DNA of 64,000 bases from Rachycentron canadum (Eukaryota > Chordata > Actinopteri > Carangiformes > Rachycentridae). The stretch is taken from NCBI GenBank assembly GCA_038496675.1, contig CM076671.1, positions 5,081,133-5,145,132 of the forward strand, in the 5' to 3' direction. Under the pieces are notes generated by a model. It worked only from the letters and a program-made list of their open reading frames with translations. It had not been told where the DNA came from and did not search any database. Below are positions 58,028 through 64,000 of the stretch, one piece after another. Positions within the stretch are counted from its first letter, which is position 1. Every line of letters begins with the position of its first letter. The translations under genes and the position numbers were made by a program.

Positions 58028-60887
58028 GCTCGCGTGCTCGCGTGCGTGCTTGCGTGTGTGTGTGTATGTCTTTGTGTGTCTTTGTGTGTTTCCTGTGTCT
58101 ATAGCATGGCTGGAACATAACAATCAACCTGGTCATCAGTTCTGAAGGCATCAGTCAACAAACTGAGAACTCAGCAGTGAGCTTGAACTCTTCCTCTCAG
58201 CTTTAGTAAAAAGCTTGTTGTCACTTGAATCGGTTTAATGCACTAATAAATAACAGGCAAGTGTCGCAGCACTTCTTTTCTCTCTTTATTTCTAAGTGTT
58301 TCGTCATTGTGTTTTTTGCAGTCCAAAGGTCTGCCTGCATTCTCTCAGGTGCGCAGCATCTCCTGCTCCACAGAGAGTGATGGTCGGGCTCTGCTCACCG
58401 TGCACATAGAGGACAAGCAGGTATTGCTACACTTCTTGATTTCACATCTGCTTATTTGCTGTCTTGCTGAGAGTTGGATCAGAAGAATAACTTTAATTAA
58501 AAATGAAAAAAGAATTAAAATAAAAACACAAAAAATGATGATGAGTAGTTTGTTAGGAAACTATTTCTTGCAACAAATGCAGTGACTTCCTCTTGGGGAT
58601 GTTTCACCTCAACATCTGAGCACTGAGTCAGTTGAGGTTTATGTGTAAAGCTTTTCAAGTTGAAGCAAAAATACAATAACATGTGTTGAACCCTCCAGCC
58701 TCTGTCAGTGATAACCTCCTCCCTGGCTGTAGCAGAAAACATGGCTGACCTGATCGACGGCTACTGTCGACTGGACGGCATCTCTGAGAGCTCGCTCATT
58801 ATCAGACCCAGCAAAGGTACAATAACAATAAAGTATCAACATCAATAATGCAACAATCTCTGTCTGACAATCATGGCAACATTAAAGTGATAGTTTTTGT
58901 AGTTATTGTAGTAGTTATTGCCGTAACCATGTATAGTCAATATATTACCTGCAGTAGGTTTAGATCACCTCTCAGTGTAGAGAAGCAGGAGGAGCACCGG
59001 ACAGAGGCTGAGTGATGAGCTGCTGTGGACAGGGACAACAGATAAAATGTTTTTCAGTGCTTTGTCTTCCCATCAAAACAAAGTGGCATAATTCAACTGG
59101 AGGTTTTGTTTTTGATGCAGTTGTTCAGTGGTTGAGAAATATGAAGTAGTAAGTGTGATTTTGACGAGAAGATAAAGGGCTGAACGTATTCTAAATTAAG
59201 AGTAAATTTTAATGGATTTTGGATCGTTTCATTGGGCAACCTTTGTGTCTAAAGTGCCTAAAACTGTCCCTGTCCACAGAAGCACATCCTCAGCCTCTGT
59301 GCTCCTCTAAAGTGGGAGCTGATGTGAATCTACTGCAGATGCACTGGCTATACATGACTACACAATCACATACATTAAATAACCCAAACTGTCACTTTAA
59401 ACATCAAATTCACACTTTTTGTTCCCCCTTAAATAACTAGTTTAGGTAACTGGGGACTATACTTAAAACTATTGGTTGTCATGTTGCTCAGTCTATTGGA
59501 CCCTAAGATATTATAAAGCAGTGTAGTGATGATGCTACTTCCTCCTGTTTTTAACTAATATTGCAACTGATAAAAAACAAAGTCCAGAGAAGTCAAAGTA
59601 GGACCAGGTATAAAAACCTGTAATCTTTCATCTTTTTTCATTTGGGATAAATTAATTTGCTCTAACAACTACAACGAAATGAAAAATCTGTTTGTTATAG
59701 GAAGAGACATAAGAATGAAACTTCCTGACATCCCAAAATGGTAAGTGTGATGAATCATAGTGGAAAGTAATGTTTCTTAAATGTTGCTAAAGATGACTCA
59801 ATTTTTTTTCATTGTGGTGATAAACTGTCAGGTATAGCTTTTTGAGTATTTTTTGTTTTTTTTAACACCTCCCTCCCTCTTTATGGTCTGGTTATCTTTT
59901 TATATTGTTGTCTTCCTGAGAGGTCACAGTCATCTAAGTTCAAACAGGCTGATTTTGTAGGTTAATTGTTAAGAAATGTCTCTCTCTCTCTTCCAGTGTT
60001 GTTCCCAGTGTTAATAATAGAGGTTTGAGTAAGTTAAAGTATTACCTTTAAACAAATTTATACATTTATTGATATTTTATATATAAATGTTTTGGTTTTG
60101 GTTTAATTGCAGCCTTATGAATGTTTTTAATCTTTAACTTTGTACTCACTGTACTTTTTAAAACATCCATTTTTCTTTAACTTCAGGCTCTGATATTTAT
60201 GCTGAGATTCCAGATGGCAAGCCAGACTTGGCTGGTGAGTAATGTTTGATTTACCCTGATGTCCTCTCACAATACATGCTATGTATCAATGCACTAAACC
60301 AAGGAGTCAGTTCAGAAGTTTCACCATTTGTTATTTTTAACATCAGTTATGGGGGCAATCTAAAAAACTGTACAGAGGCTTCCATCTTTAAATTAATTGA
60401 ATCATCGCCTTCCTCATTGAGAAAGAAACCTGTTGAAAAATCATTACAACATTTTAGAACTTCAGAAAAAGTGGAATTTCTTTTAATCAAGGTGAAAAGT
60501 TAAAACTTTCAAAACTACTCATGGGTATTAAAACAGCATTGACGCAGTCAAGAAAAATGTGTAAAATTGCTAAGTTCTTTCAAAGATGTAACATTGTTGA
60601 TGATGTATCATTTTTGTGTTAGACCAACATTCAACCCGATCTATACAGAAGTGGAACTAACATGTACCAGACTTTGCATATCAACTTTTCCTTCAATTAA
60701 GTGCCTGCAGAAGTGTAACTCACTGATACACTTGCACATGTGGTGATTTAAATATGTTACAGTGCCTGTGTTTACTTGAGGTACCTGAATGCAGCACAAT
60801 AATGTCAAAACAAGTACAGGTGGTATTTAAAGGTAAATAAAACCTTAATATTAGTTTTTCAAAGATACGTTTCGTCATGTCTATGTG

Positions 60888-60918
<31 letters not shown>

Positions 60919-63850
60919 TCAGACAAATGCAGGATATCACGAGATGACGTGGTTGTGGGTCGGATCTTGGGCGAAGGATTCTTTGGAGAGGTTCATGATG
61001 GAGTTTATAAAAGCCCAGTGAGTTCAACTGCTGTCTTCGTACTAGCACAATTCACTAATATTGCGCTGATAAAAGTAATGTTAAATAACACTAAATGTTT
61101 AATGAGCCTGTGTCAATGCACAGGATACATTGTCATGGTGAACGCATGTGTGTGTGTGTCCACAGACAGGGGAGAGGATCCGCATAGCTATCAAAACATG
61201 TAAGGACAGTTCAGCAGATGTAAAAGAGAAGTTTCTCAGTGAGGCTGGTGAGTACAAGTGTGCTGCTGTGATTACTTCCCCTTAATGGTTTTGCAAAGTG
61301 CCCATCTCAGTCACACATTCAAAATTAAAGTTGATGTCGAGACTTGTAATGCAACCGTGAAGCACCTCTCATAACAGGAAACATAAGACTTTTCCTTCAC
61401 TAGTTACAAAGCACTTCAGAAGCACAATTTTATAGACATGAAAATATCACAGCTTTGATCTCAGAAAACATACAGTGAAGTGAAGTAATGCTAGTAGAAG
61501 ATTGGAAGATATCAGTTGGGAACATGTCAGGGTTTTGTATGTTTCGACTGCCAGTGGGTTGCTGTAGTTAACTTCCTGTTGTGTGGTTTTTGCTTTGTGA
61601 AGAAGCACAGACTGGAACTGTCGTGTGTGTGTGTATGTGTTTTGTTTTTGTTTTGTTTTTTTTCTGAGGTAGATGAGCAAGCTTGAGTTAATTCAATCAG
61701 TTTATTAAACAGCAGCTCATTGTATAACTATACAAAGCCATTGCTTGACCTTTTATTTATTGCTAGAAACCAAAAGGTATTGGAGTCTATAGCTGCAGCA
61801 TCATTTGGTTTGGTCATTGACATAATTATGGAAACATTGCTCTCTCTGAAGTGGCAGCGCATACAGATACAGTGATGGTGGACTTGCAGATGGTTAAGCT
61901 CCCTTGAGCAACCCCACAGCAGATGTCATGTTTATGAGACACGTGTTCTCCAAGACTGATCTTAAACTGTCCCATCAATGCAGGTTTTGAACCAGGAAGA
62001 AATTAAACTTTATCTTTATCAGGGCTTAATCAGAGGCCACTGATTATTTTAGAAAGAGCAGTTTCAGACCCTTGATCTCTTCTGTCTGACTGTCTGACCT
62101 CCTATATGGTGTTTTCCCCTAAGAAAGTTCAGAGATTAGGGAAGATGCAAAGAGATCAGATCACTGTGATAATAAGATGCTACAGTCCCTCCTGCCCTCC
62201 TGTTTTGTCTGACTGACAATAATTTAATTAAATATTTTAGTTTGGATAACAAGCTTCTTCAATGAGTAAAACTTACATTTCTCTTTACTTTCTATTATTC
62301 TTTTCAGTCCAAGCATCTGCAGGAAGTAAGGTTGATGATAATGTAGAGGCGTGAATGAACTGAAATGTCTCATAGGGAAAATTATAATTTATCACTTGCA
62401 CAAGCCCTTCGCTGTGGTTAGTGTATGTTTTCCGATGGTGGTTTCAAAAGCTGAAAGCTCAGGCTGTTTGTGTAGTTCATTGGTTCAGGGACAGATCATA
62501 TTCAAGACTTGTGTCCTCAAATTATTTGCTCTTGTTCAGTCTGTCACTTTCTTTCTCTGATATTAATTAATCCTCTAAATGTGATATTTCATTAATCAGA
62601 GCTGTGTGCTGCTCTGTTGCAGACTTGATGAAAAACCTGAATCATCCTCACATTGTGCAACTCATTGGAGTCATTGAGGTCGATCCAGTCTGGATCGTCA
62701 TGGAGCTGTATGAACACGGAGAGGTGTGATTGTGTGTTTGCTTGAAAATAAAGATATGGAATATGATTAAAACTGAATTAACTCTGAAAAAACTCTTTCA
62801 GGTTACAAGTTGGGAACGCATCTCCCCTTAAATTCAATTTTAAATGACATTTTGTTGAAACTAGAAAACAGATCCAATACCTGTAAAGATACATTCAGGA
62901 TGAGTGTGAATGCAGCTTGTACTGTATCCTGGAAAAAAGTAGATGTTTTTGTTCTGTTGACAGCTGGGGCGCTACCTCGTTGAGGAGCAGTATACCCTGA
63001 GCAGAGCAACGTTAATCCTGTACTGTCTACAAATCTGCAAAGCCTTGGCGTACCTGGAGGGACTCAACATGGTGCACAGGTAACACAGCCTCATATATTT
63101 CTAAAGCAAAAATTTAACATGAAAACAGAGTTTCAGCTGTCTTTAACGCTGGGCCATTTCAAAGTGGAAATTCAGTAAAGATTAGGCAAGGTCAGGCAAA
63201 AAGAGTGAATTTGACACGTAGATGATGACATTAGAGTACTGTGAAAATAAACAGAAAATGAACTTTAAATTTGTCTCCAGGTGCACTGGCCTTGTGATTT
63301 TGCATAAAGTATTATTAAGAGTCTATATTTATTTAGTAAGATACTTAACATTTGACATAGTTAAATGTATGATGGTTTATTTTGGTGAGAACTTCATCTG
63401 GTGGTTTCAGTCTGGTTTCTGGTCTGTGTGTTCTGCAGAGATATAGCAGTGAGAAATGTCTTGGTGGCATCGCCTGAATGCGTCAAGCTCGGTGACTTTG
63501 GCCTGTCTCGCTATATTGATGAACAAGAGTATTATAAGGGTACACACACACGCATGCACACGCACGCGCACACACACACCTGCACACAAATGTACAACCA
63601 AATGTTTGTGGTAAACGTTGCACTTTAGGGAAACTCATTCAAGCATAATAAAGCCTCTCTCTTCTTAAGCACCCACAGTATTTGTCTTTATAAATGCAAA
63701 GATAAATATCCAATCAATATTTTTGTCCATTTCTCTTGACTGTTTCCCTTCTTTGTTCAGCCTCAGTTAGCCGATTACCAATCAAATGGATGGCACCTGA
63801 ATCCATCAACTTCAGACGCTTCACCACCGCCAGTGACGTCTGGATGTTTG
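55208..63850 (+). CDS. ptk2b: ptk2b (PYK2), FAK-family non-receptor tyrosine kinase, 5' part, 19 coding exons
   Basis: Calcium- and integrin-responsive tyrosine kinase that autophosphorylates, recruits Src and signals to adhesions and MAPK. The spliced product covers 599 codons: FERM domain (about residues 35-365, with IKVCFLSNSSNLGKNFKLV and EIHWLHPDLTV), linker tyrosine in SDIYAEIPD (about Y393; human Y402), and kinase domain: glycine loop GEGFFGEV (421-428), catalytic lysine in AIKT (K446), helix C glutamate in FLSEA (E462), HRD (535-537), DFG (555-557), activation-loop EYYK (Y567/Y568), and APES. Motifs SPECVKLGDFGLSRYI and DIAVRN with V, rather than FAK's DIAARN, favour PTK2B over PTK2. 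Start ATG has G at -3 and reads MSG as in mammals. The gene is cut by the window end; the C-terminal kinase lobe, proline-rich region and FAT domain are missing. Confidence 0.96.
55412..56020 (+). repeat. Degenerate TACTGTACTC/T minisatellite in ptk2b intron 1
   Basis: Starting at the donor itself, the intron is built from variants of tactgtactc, tactatactc, ctgtacttta and similar 5- and 10-base units for about 600 bases. The regularity fades toward 56000. It contains long spurious open frames. Confidence 0.75.
56260..56438 (+). CDS. ptk2b: ptk2b coding exon 2 (FERM F1)
   Basis: Encodes SIINAVLSSGCVGPDIKHSL, CYGLLLKHLKSSEIHWLHPD and LTVSEITQRYEQQHLEAEW plus AG; donor GTTAGT. Confidence 0.96.
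56569..56656 (+). CDS. ptk2b: ptk2b coding exon 3 (FERM F2)
   Basis: Encodes RYDLRIRYIPTDFMEKFKDD and RTTMLYFYLQ; donor GTCAGT. Confidence 0.96.
56846..56925 (+). CDS. ptk2b: ptk2b coding exon 4 (FERM F2)
   Basis: Encodes IRSDYMQQYASKVSDGMALQ and LGCLEI plus AG; donor GTACAG. Confidence 0.96.
57051..57113 (+). CDS. ptk2b: ptk2b coding exon 5 (FERM F2)
   Basis: Encodes RRFYKDMNPNGLDKKSNFEL plus L and two bases; donor GTAAGT. Confidence 0.95.
57526..57580 (+). CDS. ptk2b: ptk2b coding exon 6 (FERM F2)
   Basis: Encodes EKDVGLDLFFPRELINSMK; donor GTAGGG. Confidence 0.95.
57667..57807 (+). CDS. ptk2b: ptk2b coding exon 7 (FERM F2)
   Basis: 47 codons, PKQLRRLIQQTFQGYSTLNQ through MAKFFTTLAQ to FPCQLM; acceptor TGTGTGTGTCAG, donor GTGAGT. 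Confidence 0.96.
57990..58100. repeat. (GT)n-rich tract before ptk2b exon 8
   Basis: GT run with interspersed GC variants (gtgctcgcgtgctcgcgtgc) reaching to within about 15 bases of the exon 8 acceptor. Confidence 0.9.
58105..58176 (+). CDS. ptk2b: ptk2b coding exon 8 (FERM F3)
   Basis: 24 codons, HGWNITINLVISSEGISQQT to ENSA; donor GTGAGC. Confidence 0.94.
58322..58420 (+). CDS. ptk2b: ptk2b coding exon 9 (FERM F3)
   Basis: 33 codons, SKGLPAFSQVRSISCSTESD to VHIEDKQ; donor GTATTG. Confidence 0.94.
58699..58816 (+). CDS. ptk2b: ptk2b coding exon 10 (FERM F3 end)
   Basis: Encodes PLSVITSSLAVAENMADLID, GYCRLDGISESSLIIRPSK plus G; donor GTACAA. Confidence 0.96.
58882..59400. mobile_element. 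Long-TIR non-autonomous DNA transposon in ptk2b intron 10
   Basis: Flanked by TTAA at 58882-58885 and 59397-59400. The ends are inverted (AGTGATAGTTT at left, AAACTGTCACT at right, one mismatch), and the similarity extends about 190 bases inward on both sides (shared inner words such as ctgcagta, agaggctga and ctgtggacagggaca). No transposase. TTAA duplication fits a piggyBac-like superfamily, not proven. Confidence 0.75.
59701..59740 (+). CDS. ptk2b: ptk2b coding exon 11 (linker, 40 bp)
   Basis: Encodes GRDIRMKLPDIPK plus TG, in the FERM-kinase linker (mammalian LPQIPML region). Acceptor TTGTTATAG, donor GTAAGT. Confidence 0.88.
59997..60022 (+). CDS. ptk2b: ptk2b coding exon 12 (26-bp micro-exon)
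   Basis: Encodes CVVPSVNNR plus G between a strong TCTCTCTCTTCCAG acceptor and donor GTTTGA. Skipping it breaks the frame, and its inclusion closes the phase between exons 11 and 13, which supports it. Confidence 0.8.
60187..60234 (+). CDS. ptk2b: ptk2b coding exon 13 (autophosphorylation tyrosine)
   Basis: Encodes GSDIYAEIPDGKPDLA plus G; SDIYAEIP is the Src-SH2 docking site around human Y402. Donor GTGAGT. Confidence 0.95.
60888..60918. repeat. (TG)n tract at ptk2b exon 14 acceptor
   Basis: About 15 TG units immediately before TTCAG of the exon encoding the kinase glycine loop. Confidence 0.95.
60923..61017 (+). CDS. ptk2b: ptk2b coding exon 14 (kinase glycine loop)
   Basis: Encodes DKCRISRDDVVVGRILGEGF then FGEVHDGVYKSP. 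The acceptor follows a (GT)n tract and TTCAG, with no ordinary pyrimidine tract. Donor GTGAGT. Confidence 0.96.
61166..61247 (+). CDS. ptk2b: ptk2b coding exon 15 (catalytic lysine)
   Basis: Encodes TGERIRIAIKTCKDSSADVK and EKFLSEA plus G, with the ATP-anchoring lysine (AIKT) and helix C glutamate. Donor GTGAGT. Confidence 0.96.
62623..62723 (+). CDS. ptk2b: ptk2b coding exon 16 (kinase N-lobe, hinge)
   Basis: Encodes DLMKNLNHPHIVQLIGVIEV and DPVWIVMELYEHGE; the hinge is MELYEHGE. Donor GTGTGA. Confidence 0.96.
62964..63079 (+). CDS. ptk2b: ptk2b coding exon 17 (kinase C-lobe)
   Basis: Encodes LGRYLVEEQYTLSRATLILY and CLQICKALAYLEGLNMVH plus AG, running up to the HRD motif. Donor GTAACA. 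Confidence 0.96.
63439..63539 (+). CDS. ptk2b: ptk2b coding exon 18 (catalytic and activation loop)
   Basis: Encodes RDIAVRNVLVASPECVKLGD, then FGLSRYIDEQEYYK plus G. Contains the catalytic aspartate, DFG and the paired activation-loop tyrosines. Donor GTACAC. Confidence 0.97.
63761..63850 (+). CDS. ptk2b: ptk2b coding exon 19 (P+1 loop, APE)
   Basis: Encodes ASVSRLPIKWMAPESINFRR and FTTASDVWMF plus G, donor GTAAGA. Last exon in the window; the following intron runs off the edge. Confidence 0.97.
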
Positions 63851-64000
63851 GTAAGAAACACACTCTTCTACATGCACATGCAGACTATTAGTTATCTCTT
63901 TATGTGAACATGAATATGAATTAATGCTCATACTCTACACTACAATGTGTGGCAAGGTGCAGAAAAAGGGTGGATGGCACACTCCAGACTCCATATGTAA

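Noticed and set aside
60923..63850. PTK2 (FAK1) rather than PTK2B
   Set aside because: GEGFFGEV, DIAVRN, SPECVKLGDF and YIDEQEYYK match PYK2-type sequence; FAK1 has GEGQFGDV and DIAARN.
1..64000. CRISPR array, prophage or bacterial operon
   Set aside because: All regular repeats are microsatellites, and the genes are intron-containing vertebrate genes.

Overview
The window is eukaryotic and vertebrate. It carries two spliced animal genes with GT-AG introns, many long (CA)n, (GT)n and (GA)n microsatellites, and degenerate copies of interspersed repeats familiar from bony fish: a tRNA-derived SINE, a LINE reverse transcriptase fossil, a Tc1-like fragment and several non-autonomous DNA-transposon pieces. 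Compact introns and these repeats point to a teleost, probably a percomorph; the species cannot be told from sequence alone. I see no bacterial genes, CRISPR arrays or operons.

Layout. 1-33.3 kb is a gene desert of microsatellites, old repeats and several unique, homeobox/SOX-site-containing blocks that look like conserved non-coding (enhancer-type) elements. At 27.16-27.94 kb a 383-bp segment is present twice in tandem, joined by an N and 14 bases matching the Tn5/Nextera mosaic end; this is almost certainly an assembly error. Around 33.5-33.85 kb is a possible promoter and minus-strand first exon, and at 34.7-34.9 kb a possible unrecognised minus-strand terminal exon.

36.7-51.8 kb holds a complete arhgef7 (beta-PIX) gene on the minus strand. 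I resolved 22 coding exons with phases that close exactly: calponin-homology, SH3, DH, PH, proline-rich/GIT-binding region, coiled coil and C-terminal DETNL. They give about 800 aa, or 853 aa with a cassette exon that can also end the protein early. One intron uses a GC donor.

55.2 kb to the window end holds the 5' two-thirds of ptk2b (PYK2, FAK-family tyrosine kinase) on the plus strand: 19 coding exons, about 599 codons, covering the FERM domain, the Src-docking tyrosine linker and the kinase domain through the APE motif. The gene runs off the right edge.

The two genes lie head to head, with about 3.4 kb between their start codons. Their products act in the same adhesion pathway: PIX binds GIT/PKL proteins, which are partners or substrates of FAK and PYK2, and PIX is a Rac/Cdc42 exchange factor. 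No previously undescribed system is evident. The most useful unusual observations are the adapter-joined false duplication, the GC-AG intron, the frame-preserving cassette/terminal exon of arhgef7, the TG-repeat splice acceptors and TACTGTACTC-like minisatellite in ptk2b, a long-TIR TTAA-flanked element, and the candidate enhancer blocks.
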